DNA of 64,000 bases from an uncultured Schlesneria sp. (GCA_903834925.1 CAILLA010000132.1:1-64000), one strand, 5' to 3'. Shown: positions 45,115-54,579, counted from the stretch's first letter. Program-made: numbers and translations. Notes: a model not told the origin generated them from the sequence alone.

Positions 45115-46998
45115 GTGAAAAACCAAACCATAAAGCTTTTGTTTCGCCACCAGGCCATTCTGGCCGTTGTGGCGATATTGGTCTTCTTCACCAATCTCGG
45201 CAGCTATGCACTTTTCAACGACGACGAAACCAAGAACGCGACGTGCGGTGCCGAGATGTTCCGTCGCGCTGACTGGATTGTCCCTACGTTTAACGAAACA
45301 TTGCGAACCGATAAACCGATTTTGACCTATTGGTTCATGTTGACTTCGTTCAGCCTGTTTGGCATTTCTGAGTTTTCCGCCCGACTGGCTTCATCCCTGC
45401 TCGCGGTGGGGACAACGCTTTTAACGTATCACCTGGGTCGAAAACTTTATTCCGCCGAAATCGGGTTTTTGGCAGGGCTGATTCTGTCGACGTGCCTCTT
45501 ATTCTCGGCTGTCGGACGGGCGGTAACTCCCGATTCGTCGCTCGTGTTTTTCGTCACACTCAGCTTTGCGAGTTATGTGTGGGTCGTTGCGAGACGACGA
45601 GGCGGCAATTTCAGTGAAGGTGATTTTTTGCCGGTAGAGACCACGTCAACGGAACCTACAGTCGCAGAAGCAGTCACTGACAACACGAATCTGGATGCAG
45701 CCAATGATGACGGTGTAAAATCATTGCCGCTCCCTTCAGACGTGCTTGTTCCAGCCAGCTGGAAATTCGCCGCACCGACATTTGCCGCCATGGGACTGGC
45801 CGTCCTGGCAAAAGGGCCGGTAGGACTGATCCTCCCCTGCTTCATCATCCTGCTGTTTTTATTGATTACACGACGAGAGCGGGATCTGGAAAGGGAAACA
45901 ATCAAGTCCACAGAAGGTCGCTGGTGGCGACGATGGTTCTTGACGGTCGCTCAAGTTTTTCGCCCGCGACCGATTATTGAAGCGGTTCAAGGAATGCAAT
46001 TACTAATCGGTTTGGGGATCGTGGCAGCGATCGCCCTTCCCTGGTATCTCGCTGTAGGATTCAAGACGAACGGAGAATGGTTACGCGGCTTTTTCCTTGA
46101 TCACAATGTGTCACGCGCGTTATTTGCCAAAGAGAACCATACCGGGTTTCCGTTCTATCAACTCTACCAGCTGGTCGCGATTCATTTCGGCTGCTTTCCG
46201 TGGTCGGTCTTCTTGCCCGTGGCCGTTTATCAAATGTGGCAACGGTTTGAAGATCGTACACGATGGCGAGACAGCGACCGTTTGCTGGCCTGCTGGGTTG
46301 TCGTCTGGTTCATCGTCTTTTCACTGGTCAGCACCCGGTTGCCAAACTATTTACTGCCGATGTACCCAGCCGTCGCATTGATTCTGGCTCGTTATTTCTA
46401 CGACTGGCAACGAGAAGAAGTGGACATCGGCGTCTACTCGTTCAATCTCTGTCTCCGGGCATTATGGATCGCCGGCACATTCATGGTTATTGGCATCACA
46501 ATCACGGCGTTCCTCTTGTTTGTAAACGACCAATGGTTCGGACTGATCGGTTTGATACCGATCGCCGGTGCTTTTGTTGCCGCCAAATTTCTTGATCAGG
46601 AAAAACGAACTCGCGTCCTACAGACACTGCTGGTCACGGCAACTTTACTTGCGTTAATGATTGTCGGAATCGCTCCCGCTCGGATCAAAAGCTACCAGGA
46701 CTCGCCGCAATTCATCGCCGAAGCGAAACGATTTTCAAATGGGGAAGATTTTGTGATCGGGACGTACGGTTACTTTAAACCTTCCGTTGTCTACTACGCA
46801 GGTAAGAAGGTGACGGTTTTACAATCCTGGCCTGAGGTATCGGACTTCCTTTCCGGCCACCCCCACGCGTTTGTCATCACTCCAGCCGTCAAACATAACG
46901 TACTGCCGCAAGAATTAAGGGGCGATATTTCCGAGCTGTCGCGGCACCGTGATTTTCTGCACCGCGACGAACTGATCCTGCTTGGAAGACAGAGATAA
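45115..46998 (+). CDS. Membrane glycosyltransferase, ArnT/PMT-like
   Basis: A 627-residue GT-C enzyme from the GTG at 45115 (a TTG five codons upstream is also possible). About 12 hydrophobic segments. The first extracytoplasmic loop carries ALFNDDETKNA, the acidic catalytic motif of GT-C enzymes, and DWIVPTFNE. It probably moves a sugar from a polyprenyl-phosphate carrier to lipid or protein on the outer face of the membrane. A polar insert at about residues 165-215 lies between helices. No sugar-nucleotide genes adjoin. Confidence 0.85.
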   Translation: MKNQTIKLLFRHQAILAVVAILVFFTNLGSYALFNDDETKNATCGAEMFRRADWIVPTFNETLRTDKPILTYWFMLTSFSLFGISEFSARLASSLLAVGTTLLTYHLGRKLYSAEIGFLAGLILSTCLLFSAVGRAVTPDSSLVFFVTLSFASYVWVVARRRGGNFSEGDFLPVETTSTEPTVAEAVTDNTNLDAANDDGVKSLPLPSDVLVPASWKFAAPTFAAMGLAVLAKGPVGLILPCFIILLFLLITRRERDLERETIKSTEGRWWRRWFLTVAQVFRPRPIIEAVQGMQLLIGLGIVAAIALPWYLAVGFKTNGEWLRGFFLDHNVSRALFAKENHTGFPFYQLYQLVAIHFGCFPWSVFLPVAVYQMWQRFEDRTRWRDSDRLLACWVVVWFIVFSLVSTRLPNYLLPMYPAVALILARYFYDWQREEVDIGVYSFNLCLRALWIAGTFMVIGITITAFLLFVNDQWFGLIGLIPIAGAFVAAKFLDQEKRTRVLQTLLVTATLLALMIVGIAPARIKSYQDSPQFIAEAKRFSNGEDFVIGTYGYFKPSVVYYAGKKVTVLQSWPEVSDFLSGHPHAFVITPAVKHNVLPQELRGDISELSRHRDFLHRDELILLGRQR

Positions 46999-47010
46999 CG
47001 TCGGAATGGA

Positions 47011-47910
47011 TTAACGCAACGGACGACCTTCAACCGGCTTTCCGTTCGTATCAAGAATCTGAAAGCAGTGAATTCCTGCGCCGCGCTGGTCGGTATAGGT
47101 CCAGACGATTTTTTTATCTCGCGTCACTTCAAACAACTTCGTCTGGCCCGGCTTGGCGTGGTAGGCGGTGATGACGGTATTCCCATTCGGCAAACGCTGA
47201 GCACCACAGGCGTCGTCGAAAGGCTTCGAGGGAAAATCTTCATTCGAGACTTGCCAGACAGTCTTTCCATCCTTATCGACTTCAATCGTCAGATTGCCGA
47301 TCGTGCAGTTGATCAACGTATTGCCGTTTTCTAGGCGAATCGCTGTAAACGGCCAGTTGGGCGTGGCCACTTCCCAGACAATCTTACCATCGGGCTGGTA
47401 TTCGCGAACGACTTTATCGAGCAATTGTGGGACCAGGTAGTTTCCATTAGACAGTTTTCGAGCCATGCGGGATTGCAGGTGATGATCTTTGATTTGAGCC
47501 TGAATCGGAACCTCGACAGCGATCTTTCCTTCACGAGTCACTTCCAATAACCGAGGTTTGTCTCCCGCTTCGGTCAGCAGGATGTTTCCGTTTTCCAATG
47601 CCTGCACGGTGTTGACTTCGGACTGAGTCCCCTTGAACTCAAACACCGTTTTCCCCTCGCGAGTCACTTCGACGACGGATCCGCCATCGTTCGACCTGGA
47701 AACCGCGAGCAGCAGATTTCCATTAGGTAACACCCATCCGTCACGAGTCGACTTGGGAAACGACCAGAGGACTTTTCCATCCCCATCCTGTAGATAGGTT
47801 TCACCGCCGGTGGTCAGGAAGGCGTGGGTAATCTTCGCGTTGTCATCGGCATAAGTCGCAGAAAACGCAAAGCCGATAGCCATGACCAGAACAGAGATAC
47901 GAATCTTCAT
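47011..47910 (-). CDS. Secreted beta-propeller protein
   Basis: A 299-residue protein with a signal peptide (RISVLVMAIGFAFSATYA). A repeated strand pattern (YLQDGDGKVLWSFP, LLEVTREGKIAVEV, REYQPDGKIVWEV, FEVTRDKKIVWTY) with LPNGNLL- and NGNTLI-type turns gives roughly six blades, like arylsulfotransferase or PQQ-type propellers. No sulfotransferase active residues can be identified. Likely a periplasmic binding or scaffold protein. It converges on the glycosyltransferase gene. Confidence 0.8.
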   Translation of the reverse strand: MKIRISVLVMAIGFAFSATYADDNAKITHAFLTTGGETYLQDGDGKVLWSFPKSTRDGWVLPNGNLLLAVSRSNDGGSVVEVTREGKTVFEFKGTQSEVNTVQALENGNILLTEAGDKPRLLEVTREGKIAVEVPIQAQIKDHHLQSRMARKLSNGNYLVPQLLDKVVREYQPDGKIVWEVATPNWPFTAIRLENGNTLINCTIGNLTIEVDKDGKTVWQVSNEDFPSKPFDDACGAQRLPNGNTVITAYHAKPGQTKLFEVTRDKKIVWTYTDQRGAGIHCFQILDTNGKPVEGRPLR

Positions 47911-48019
47911 CGAAGCGACCTTTGAGCGAGAAGTGGAATAAGAATTACGTCGAAGCCTGACGATTTGGCCACAGGTTCGTCAAGCGATGAAGGCTTGCTC
48001 CCGTAGATCGTAGAGTCTT

Positions 48020-48120
48020 GTGCCACTGCTTCGGAGTCTTCGGAGAAGCAGTGGCTTCTTCTCCGAAGTTGATGAAATACAAAGAGCACTGCTTGATCGA
48101 AGGCGATCAAGCAGTGGCAC
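48020..48120. repeat. MITE-like palindromic element, copy 3 (inverted)
   Basis: Starts GTGCCACTGC and ends GCAGTGGCAC, and is close to the reverse complement of the element at 24738-24829. The inner hairpin CTTCGGAGTCTTCGGAG is kept; the other half has changed to TTGATCGAAGGCGATCAA. It fills most of the 317-bp gap 47911-48227. Confidence 0.75.
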
Positions 48121-48227
48121 AAACCATCGTTGATCCGACAAAGCGTTCGCTTGCTGTTCGAGGCATGGCGTCTTATTCTCGATCGCGATTAACGCCGGTC
48201 AAACCATTGTTGCTCTGGAGACTCGCC

Positions 48228-48554
48228 ATGTCCTTGATGCCGCTACTTGCCCAAATGCCAATGTTCCAAATGCAGCCGGAACACGTGATCGCTTATATCT
48301 CGTTCACTCTGTTTTTTCTGTTTATGGTCTGGCTGGTCGATACCGGCCGACCCGACGGACGAACTTATGTGTTGTGGGGCATTCTGCTAATGATGCTTTC
48401 CTGCGGTTACGGATTAATTGGGATTCCTACGTCAGCAATCGCAACCGCTGCGTTGCAGAAGATCAGTTTTCTACTGGTGCTGGGTGGTATCGCAGTCAGC
48501 CTGCTGTCCGCACCGGCGACGGACTCATCGAAGAAGGAGGCTGATCATGTCTAA
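48228..48554 (+). CDS. Small membrane protein, unknown function
   Basis: A 108-residue protein from the ATG at 48228 (GGAG upstream); the frame upstream is repeat sequence and not coding. Three hydrophobic segments (YISFTLFFLFMVWLV, YVLWGILLMMLSCGYGLIG, FLLVLGGIAVSLLS) and a polar C-terminal tail. It is the first of three membrane-protein genes and overlaps the next by 8 bp. Confidence 0.7.
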   Translation: MSLMPLLAQMPMFQMQPEHVIAYISFTLFFLFMVWLVDTGRPDGRTYVLWGILLMMLSCGYGLIGIPTSAIATAALQKISFLLVLGGIAVSLLSAPATDSSKKEADHV

Positions 48555-48759
48555 TAACACCCGAAACATCGTGATCCTGGCCCTGACTTTTCTTGCCTAC
48601 TTCGTGGCGTTCCCGTCCGATGCCGAAGCGATCCTGGGAATTTCAACTGCGATTTCCCCGTGGCTTTATGGTGTTATCGCGGCAGGACTGATTGCCTGGA
48701 GTATCGTCAAAGTCTGGGGACCTCGACCAATCACCAAACATTCTGAAACCACGACTTGA
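48547..48759 (+). CDS. Small two-helix membrane protein, unknown function
   Basis: A 70-residue protein with two hydrophobic segments (IVILALTFLAYFVAF and YGVIAAGLIAWSIV) and a short polar tail. The ATG at 48547 overlaps the end of the previous gene, with GGAGG ahead of it, so it is translationally coupled. No recognised family. Confidence 0.7.
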   Translation: MSNNTRNIVILALTFLAYFVAFPSDAEAILGISTAISPWLYGVIAAGLIAWSIVKVWGPRPITKHSETTT

Positions 48760-48780
48760 TACAAGTGGACGCGGATTTCG

Positions 48781-49401
48781 ATGGATTATTTAATTGCTGA
48801 CATTGTCTGGCGACCCTTGATCGGTGCTCGCTGGATCTGGGTGATCTCTGCAGCCCACTTATTTGCATGCTGGCTTTGCTTCCAGGCGGGACGTCAGAAA
48901 CGACTCAACCCGGACGGCAAACCCGATTCATTCGCCCCAACGTTCTGGAACTTGCTTGGGGTTTTCATGTTCGTTTTGTTCTTGAACAAGTTTCTCGACC
49001 TGCAATCGCTGATCACGATTTCGATGCGCAATTATGCAAAAACCGGCGGATGGTTATCCGACCGAAGAACGTTTCAGGTCGCGTTCGTGGCCGCGTCAGC
49101 CGCGATAGGAGGGATCTGTCTTGCCGTCTGTGTCTTCGTTCTGCGCCGTCGCTGGCGGCAGTGTGGACTTGCCTGCTCCGCTGCCGTTTTTCTTCTAACT
49201 CTTATTACTATTCGCACAGCATCGTACAACCCGATCGATACGCTACTTTATCATTTGCCACTTATTGGCAATCGAACGAACGCGGGACTTGAACTGGCGG
49301 GTGCCCTCCTGGTCTGTCTCGGTGCATGGCAGGCTTCGCCTCGTCAGCGCGTAACGGATAGCAATTTAAACCTGTCGTCAAACCAGAATACCCCGACATG
49401 A
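48781..49401 (+). CDS. Polytopic membrane protein, unknown function
   Basis: A 206-residue protein with about five hydrophobic segments. Between helices 2 and 3 it carries FLNKFLDLQSL and GGWLSDRRTFQ, which recall a widespread unassigned membrane family with NK-D-Q and GW-RR motifs. The C-terminal half has NPIDTLLYHLPLIGNRTN. It follows the previous gene by 21 bp. Confidence 0.7.
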   Translation: MDYLIADIVWRPLIGARWIWVISAAHLFACWLCFQAGRQKRLNPDGKPDSFAPTFWNLLGVFMFVLFLNKFLDLQSLITISMRNYAKTGGWLSDRRTFQVAFVAASAAIGGICLAVCVFVLRRRWRQCGLACSAAVFLLTLITIRTASYNPIDTLLYHLPLIGNRTNAGLELAGALLVCLGAWQASPRQRVTDSNLNLSSNQNTPT

Positions 49402-49542
49402 CAGAAGTTGCTTTACTTTCGACGAATGAACGCCTAGCCTTCTTCCGATGAATACGTGCCGCGAAGCGAGGGAAATGTCCTTACGTTAATCTAAAAACGC
49501 CGCACAGTTTTGGGAGATGTTTCAATTAATAAGGAAAACTTA

Positions 49543-50188
49543 ATGCGGCGACTTATTAGTCAATTGCTATTAACCTGTGCTGTCGTCGTCGCTACGACGT
49601 TGTTGGAGGGTACAACTAACGCAAGCCTTATCGCTGTGACGCCGTCGCAATTTTCAGGTACATCTGCGTCATTTACCGGCGACGCGTTGGGTGGAAGTCC
49701 ACCCCCCCTACGGATTCTCCAATAATGCTTCTGATGTCGGGTGGATCTGGTACAACGGCGACAATTTCACAGTCGATTTTCTGACTGCTGAGGCCGTCGA
49801 CACCTTCCGTGTCTGGAGCGTTTACGCGGGCGGCGAACGGGGTGCGACCTGGGAAATACTTTCCTCCGATAACGGCACGACGTTCACTCATGAAACGAAC
49901 TTTACTTACGACACAAGCGTTGGTGGCGGAGTCAACGACGATAATTCGACGAGAAGTGACTACGCGGGATGGTATTCCGTCAGCTTCAATGTTGTTGGGA
50001 ATGCACATCGCTACTGGCAGGTCCTTGATGCCGGTGCCCTGGTCAATCACTCCCCTCGATCGGCGGAAGTGCAATTCTTCAGCCAGACGGCGACCGTACC
50101 CGAACCCTCGTCGTTCGCCCTGTTGAGTCTTGGTGGAATCGGTTTGGCGATCGGTGCCTCCCGACGACGGACGCGAGCAAGCGCTTAG
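49543..50188 (+). pseudogene. PEP-CTERM protein gene with a frameshift
   Basis: The N-terminal frame starts at the ATG at 49543 (AAGGAAAA upstream) with a signal peptide (LLLTCAVVVATTLLEG). A run of seven Cs (49702-49708) breaks the frame; with six Cs it joins a second frame reading YGFSNNASDVGWIWYNG onward, for a product of 214 residues. The C-terminus is a classic PEP-CTERM signal: VPEPSS, a hydrophobic helix, then RRRTR. The middle is a beta-rich domain of no known function. It is either phase-variable, a sequencing error, or disrupted. PEP-CTERM proteins are processed by exosortases, none of which is in the window. Confidence 0.75.
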
Positions 50189-50220
50189 CCACTTGAGCAG
50201 ATCGATCAATTGAGCATTGA

Positions 50221-50254
50221 AACAGGCGACTGGAAACGGTCGCCTGTTTTGTTC
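50221..50254 (+). terminator. Intrinsic terminator after the PEP-CTERM gene
   Basis: Stem 50221-50230 / 50239-50248 (AACAGGCGAC and complement), 8-nt loop, followed by TTGTTC. Fits a rho-independent terminator on the plus strand. Confidence 0.7.
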
Positions 50255-50285
50255 TATGGGCTGGCAGGAAAATCGAAAACGATTT

Positions 50286-50320
50286 CCCGGGGCGGTGCTC
50301 GAAGGCGAGCTTGCCGCTGG
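50286..50320. repeat. CCCGGGGC-type palindromic repeat, second copy
   Basis: An imperfect hairpin resembling 17773-17807 (GCTCGAAG-CGAGCTTGCC core). It lies between the PEP-CTERM terminator and the tRNA terminator. Confidence 0.5.
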
Positions 50321-50390
50321 ACTGACATCGGGTCGGCTCTCTGTGGGCCTTAAACGCCAGGAGCGGTTTCAACCCACACAACCCCACCAA

Positions 50391-50430
50391 AAGCAAAAAA
50401 GCCTTGCCCACAGTGATTGTGAACAAGGCT
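50391..50430 (-). terminator. Intrinsic terminator for tRNA-Asp
   Basis: On the minus strand a 7-bp stem (AGCCTTG at the 5' side, its complement at the 3' side, plus extra inner pairs) is followed by TTTTTTGCTTTT. It lies about 10 bp downstream of the tRNA gene. Confidence 0.75.
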
Positions 50431-50438
50431 AATTTCAG

Positions 50439-50512
<74 letters not shown>

Positions 50513-50679
50513 TCGCACTGTAGGCCACACCAACTGCCAGAGCAGAAGGGAGGGCGATTCTATCACGCCAAGTGCTGTCGTCAAGTTTCCGACCCTTCCA
50601 AAATCGACCGCAAACCGTTCTGCTATCACAATAATTGGACTTCACCCGGTATATTCAGACTTAACTGGAAGGTTTTTGC

Positions 50680-51909
50680 ATGGATACTTTGCTCGACCGC
50701 TTTCTTCGTTACGTTCGGATCGACACTCAAGCGGACGAAACCAGCACCACTTCGCCCAGTACTGCCAAACAACTTACGCTCAGTCGCCTGTTGGCCGATG
50801 AGTGTCGTTTGATCGGGCTTTCGGACGTTACCTGCGATGAATTCGGGATCGTGATGGCGTCGGTTCCTGCCACGGTGCCCCAGCCGGTCCCCGTGATTGC
50901 CTACGTGGCACATGTTGACACTTCTCCAGAATATTCATCAACAAACGTTAATCCGATTGTTCACGCGAATTATCAGGGCGGCGATCTGGTATTGCCCGGT
51001 GATCCATCCAAAGTGATCCGCGTGGCGGAAAACCCGGATCTCAACAAATGTCTCGGGAACACATTAGTCACTTCCGATGGGACGACTTTGCTTGGTGCGG
51101 ACGACAAATCGGGTGTGGCGGCAATCATGTCGGCAGCGGCAGAATTGGTACGACGTGGCAAGGAACTGAAGCATGGTGTCGTCAGGCTCTGTTTCACGTG
51201 TGACGAAGAGATTGGTCGTGGAACGGATAAGCTCGATCTGTCGAAACTCGGTGCTCACGTTGCATACACGCTGGACGGGGGTGGACGGGATGAAGTCGAT
51301 TCAGAAACCTTTTCTGCCGACGGGGCCAAGGTGACTGTCAAAGGGATCAATACGCATCCTTCGGTGGGGAAAGGGGCGATGGTGAATTCCATTCGAATTC
51401 TCAGCACATTCCTGTCGCGATTACCGACCGCTCGGCTGAGTCCGGAAACGACTGACGGCCGCGATGGGTTTATTCACCCGTATCACATCGAAGGGGGCGT
51501 TGCCGAAGCATCGGCCCGGTTGATTCTTCGCGATTTCGAAACGACCGAACTTGCCGCTCAATCGGCATTGCTCGAGTCCATTGCTGCCACTCTGCGGGCC
51601 GAACATCCGCGAGCCCAGATTCTCGTCGAAGTCCGCCCGCAGTATCGCAACATGCGAGAAGGTCTCGCCAAAGAGCCCCGAGCGATGACCAAAGCGGTCG
51701 ATGCCTATAAATCCCTTGGCCGCGAACCGAAATTGACAATCATTCGCGGGGGAACGGACGGTTCGCTTTTGACGGCGAAAGGCCTGCCAACCCCAAACCT
51801 GTCGACAGGTGAACACAATCCTCATTCGCCATTGGAATGGACCAGCGTCGAAGAAATGCAGGCAGCAAGTGAAGTGCTGGTACAACTGGCGGTTGAATGG
51901 GCGAAGTAA
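50680..51909 (+). CDS. pepT: Peptidase T (tripeptide aminopeptidase)
   Basis: A 409-residue M20 metallopeptidase of usual PepT length. Metal ligands: His in AHVDTSP, Asp in LLGADDKSG, the catalytic Glu in TCDEEIGRGT, Asp in TLDGGG, and His in GEHNPHS. The dimerisation lid follows INTHPSVGKGAMVNS. It removes the N-terminal residue from tripeptides in the cytoplasm. No operon partners. Confidence 0.95.
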   Translation: MDTLLDRFLRYVRIDTQADETSTTSPSTAKQLTLSRLLADECRLIGLSDVTCDEFGIVMASVPATVPQPVPVIAYVAHVDTSPEYSSTNVNPIVHANYQGGDLVLPGDPSKVIRVAENPDLNKCLGNTLVTSDGTTLLGADDKSGVAAIMSAAAELVRRGKELKHGVVRLCFTCDEEIGRGTDKLDLSKLGAHVAYTLDGGGRDEVDSETFSADGAKVTVKGINTHPSVGKGAMVNSIRILSTFLSRLPTARLSPETTDGRDGFIHPYHIEGGVAEASARLILRDFETTELAAQSALLESIAATLRAEHPRAQILVEVRPQYRNMREGLAKEPRAMTKAVDAYKSLGREPKLTIIRGGTDGSLLTAKGLPTPNLSTGEHNPHSPLEWTSVEEMQAASEVLVQLAVEWAK

Positions 51910-51985
51910 GTGGGCGGTTTGGCGATTCGAATGAATGGGACGATTGGGACTTATTCGACCAAATCACCGGAGGAACCAAAATCCT

Positions 51986-52020
51986 GTCCCATAGGTCCTA
52001 TACGTCCCATAAGTCCTATG
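51986..52020. repeat. GTCCCATA(A/G)GTCCTAT direct repeat
   Basis: Two near-identical 16-nt units at 51986-52001 and 52004-52019 (period 18 bp). A related GGGACTTA fragment lies near 51946. It sits in the 137-bp gap after pepT. Confidence 0.5.
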
Positions 52021-52046
52021 ACGAACCGGCTGCTCAGGAAAACGAC

Positions 52047-52631
52047 CTACCCAAAACTGGCTGACAGGCTTTGGCGCAGCTTTTCCCGGGCGCGTGACAG
52101 CGTGGGGCCGATCGAGTTTTCTGGGATTCCAGTGTTTTCGCTGATTTCGCGGTAGGATCGGCCTTCAAGATGAAACTGCCGGATTGCAGTGGCATCCGTC
52201 TCGGAAAGGCCTTCCAGCATTCGTTCAACCAGTTCCTGATTTTCGATGCGAGTGATTTCGCTGATATCGGCTCGCGCCATTTCCAGGTTAGCGTTATGCG
52301 ATTTGACGTGCCCGAACGCTTCGGCCATTCGTCGCGAGATGATTTCCCGTACAACAATCCGACGCGAAATCACCGCGAGATATGTAGCCAGAGCGCTTTC
52401 GCCTTTAAAACGTCTGAGAACCCCAAAATCGTCCGCCAGGATCGCCAGAAAGATCTCGGCACACAGATCGTCAACGTCGCTTGGCCCCAACTCGACACTT
52501 CGTGCCTCAGAAGTGTGGTTGATCACATGGATAAACAGACCGGCAAATCGATCAACGAACTCGCGCCACGCACTGCCATCACGGCTGAGGCAGCGTTCGA
52601 GAAGATTGCGGTCACGGTCTGTCAGTGCCAC
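52047..52631 (-). CDS. RNA polymerase sigma factor, sigma-70 family (ECF-like)
   Basis: A 194-residue sigma factor with a region 2 (SAWREFVDRFAGLFIHVI, DVDDLCAEIFLAIL, LATYLAVISRRIV) and a region 4 HTH (LSETDATAIRQFHLEG, YREISENTGIPENSIGPTLSRAREKL). The start chosen is the GTG at 52631 with AGGTG upstream; an ATG at 52748 would add 39 residues with a Cys pair (SSCDRC) and no family match. No anti-sigma gene adjoins, so control may be through an unlinked factor. Confidence 0.88.
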   Translation of the reverse strand: MALTDRDRNLLERCLSRDGSAWREFVDRFAGLFIHVINHTSEARSVELGPSDVDDLCAEIFLAILADDFGVLRRFKGESALATYLAVISRRIVVREIISRRMAEAFGHVKSHNANLEMARADISEITRIENQELVERMLEGLSETDATAIRQFHLEGRSYREISENTGIPENSIGPTLSRAREKLRQSLSASFG

Positions 52632-53249
52632 GTTGCACCTGTCGCAGGAACTGATTCCAAAGGATCCGATGACAATCTGTCTGTAATCTACACCGGCGTG
52701 AGAACACGCCGCAAGACAATTATCAAGGTATGGGGGACACCAGTTCAAGACCCAGATGGGAATTCAGCCAATCTTAAGGGATTTAAAGACTTGATCGATG
52801 ATAAACTCGAAATAAATGAAAAACCCAATCCTGGCTTCACCCACATCAATGGGAGGGCGAGGCTCCTGCCGATGATTGGTCCAATTGCTCAATAGACTTC
52901 TTCGGGTCCGAAACTTGACTCAATGAGTCAAGTTTCAGAATTTCCGCAAGAGTCGCCTTCTCGCTGCGCGAGTAGAAAGCCGAATTGCCATTTACCGAGT
53001 GATACATCAGCGCATTCAAGCGCCAGTCGAGGTTTGCTGCAATTCGGCTATCCTCTCGCTGAGCGAGAGGGCTACTTTGGTCTGAGGAAAAGCCTCGCGA
53101 GAGTCTCCGTTTCGAGGTGATTTGACGGAAAAAAAGAAAATCCACCAATGCCGATTCACGAAATTTGAAACTCATTGCGGACTTTTCTGCTTGGGATAGA
53201 ATAGGGAAAATGACCTCCCTTTCTGTTACGACCACAATTGAGAGTCCGA
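52632..53249. other. Intergenic region with palindromes
   Basis: About 620 bp. It holds the perfect palindrome CTTGACTCAATGAGTCAAG at 52914-52932 and the inverted repeat 52951-53076, listed separately. The apparent minus-strand frame across it is judged spurious. Confidence 0.5.
52951..53076. repeat. Inverted repeat with CTCTCGCTGAGCGAGAG core
   Basis: Arms 52951-52988 and 53039-53076 pair over 38 bp with about eight mismatches. Each arm itself contains a small palindrome of the TCTCGCTGnGCGAGA type. It resembles a two-sided REP element. Confidence 0.6.
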
Positions 53250-54470
53250 ATGGCCGATGAACTCAGTTTTGCGGATTATGAAAGTCGCCTTGATCGATCG
53301 ATCAAGGTCAAAGCCCCCGATTTCTCGTCGGGTGATCGCCTGAAACACCTGATATTCTCGGGACAATTTACTCGACCTCTGCTCGATAAGCTTTGCCGAC
53401 TGGCTGACAAGATCCGGCTGCTGGCCAAGTCGAAAGAGGGGCACCGGTATCTCAATACTCTGCTGTCGCACAAGCGTGCAATGCTTTATTTCACGCAGCC
53501 TTCGACGAGAACGTTCATGTCGTTCGCCGCTGCGTGCCAGATCCTGGGGATGACCTGTAACGAAGTCCGCGATCTGTCGGTTTCATCGGAAGCCAAGGGG
53601 GAATCGCCATTCGATTCAATTCGAATGTTCAGCAGTTATTTCGACCTGGTGATCATGCGCAGTCACATTCCGAAATTTGCGGAATGTTGTGGCTACATGA
53701 TGAATACGCTGGCGGACAGTCAACGCCGCAGTGTTCCGATTATGAATGCGGGCGCGGGGTCAGACGAACATCCGACGCAGGCACTACTCGACATTTACAC
53801 GATCCAGCGAGCCTTCAGTTTCACGCACGCGAAGGATTCACGCCAATGGACTCGCTATGACGAATTGCGAGAGCAATTTCCCGGACTACGCAAAGGAATT
53901 TCAGGGAAAACAATTGGGTTTTGTGGTGATATCCGGCGTGGTCGAACGGTTCGCTCGCTGGCTCAATTACTTGCTCTGCACGAACAAGTTCGATTGGTAT
54001 TTATTTCTCCGCCACACCCGACCCTGGCCCTGCCCCGCGACTTGAAAGACAAATTGATCGACGCGAGGGTTGATGTTCGCGAGTGTCATTCGCTCGAAGA
54101 TCCGCTTGACGGCAAGCCGGTCATTGAGCAACTCGACGCCCTGTACATGACCCGAATTCAGCGTGAGCACAATTCCGGTGCCGAAGAAGCCGAACTGAAT
54201 GAACTGGATTTCTCGCACTTCAAACTGAATAAACCACGTGTCGCGCGAATGAAACCGTACGCGGCCATCCTGCATCCATTTCCACGCGACAAAGAGTTCG
54301 GTGAAATCCCACCGGCAATCGACGATGACGAACGTGCATTTTACTTCCGACAGGCACGAAACGGCATGTGGGCACGAGCCGCACTGGTTGCACACATCTT
54401 CGACGTCGACGGTGAGATCAACGATTACTACGAACAATACAACAGCGAAATGCAGATTTCGCCGCAGTAG
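53250..54470 (+). CDS. pyrB: Aspartate carbamoyltransferase catalytic subunit
   Basis: A 406-residue ATCase from the ATG at 53250. The carbamoyl-phosphate loop is QPSTRTFMSF. SEAKGES holds the mobile-loop lysine, AGAGSDEHPTQALLDIY the carbamate-site motif, GDIRRGRTVRSL and YMTRIQREH the aspartate domain, and ILHPFPR the C-terminal motif. It makes carbamoyl-aspartate in pyrimidine synthesis. It is longer than the E. coli chain (about 310), with an N-terminal extension of roughly 60 residues and inserts. No pyrI or other pyr gene adjoins. Confidence 0.92.
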   Translation: MADELSFADYESRLDRSIKVKAPDFSSGDRLKHLIFSGQFTRPLLDKLCRLADKIRLLAKSKEGHRYLNTLLSHKRAMLYFTQPSTRTFMSFAAACQILGMTCNEVRDLSVSSEAKGESPFDSIRMFSSYFDLVIMRSHIPKFAECCGYMMNTLADSQRRSVPIMNAGAGSDEHPTQALLDIYTIQRAFSFTHAKDSRQWTRYDELREQFPGLRKGISGKTIGFCGDIRRGRTVRSLAQLLALHEQVRLVFISPPHPTLALPRDLKDKLIDARVDVRECHSLEDPLDGKPVIEQLDALYMTRIQREHNSGAEEAELNELDFSHFKLNKPRVARMKPYAAILHPFPRDKEFGEIPPAIDDDERAFYFRQARNGMWARAALVAHIFDVDGEINDYYEQYNSEMQISPQ

Positions 54471-54579
54471 TGCTGCATTACCGCGGCAAATGTGGAAAAC
54501 ATGGGTTCGAACGAAATCTTGTGCCTCTGAATGACCGTCTTCGGCCATTCAGTGTCTTTCAATTGCGAACCTACCGGGC

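Noticed and set aside
52846-53235. 129-codon frame on the minus strand
   Set aside because: It runs through the inverted repeat 52951-53076 and has no domain-like pattern.
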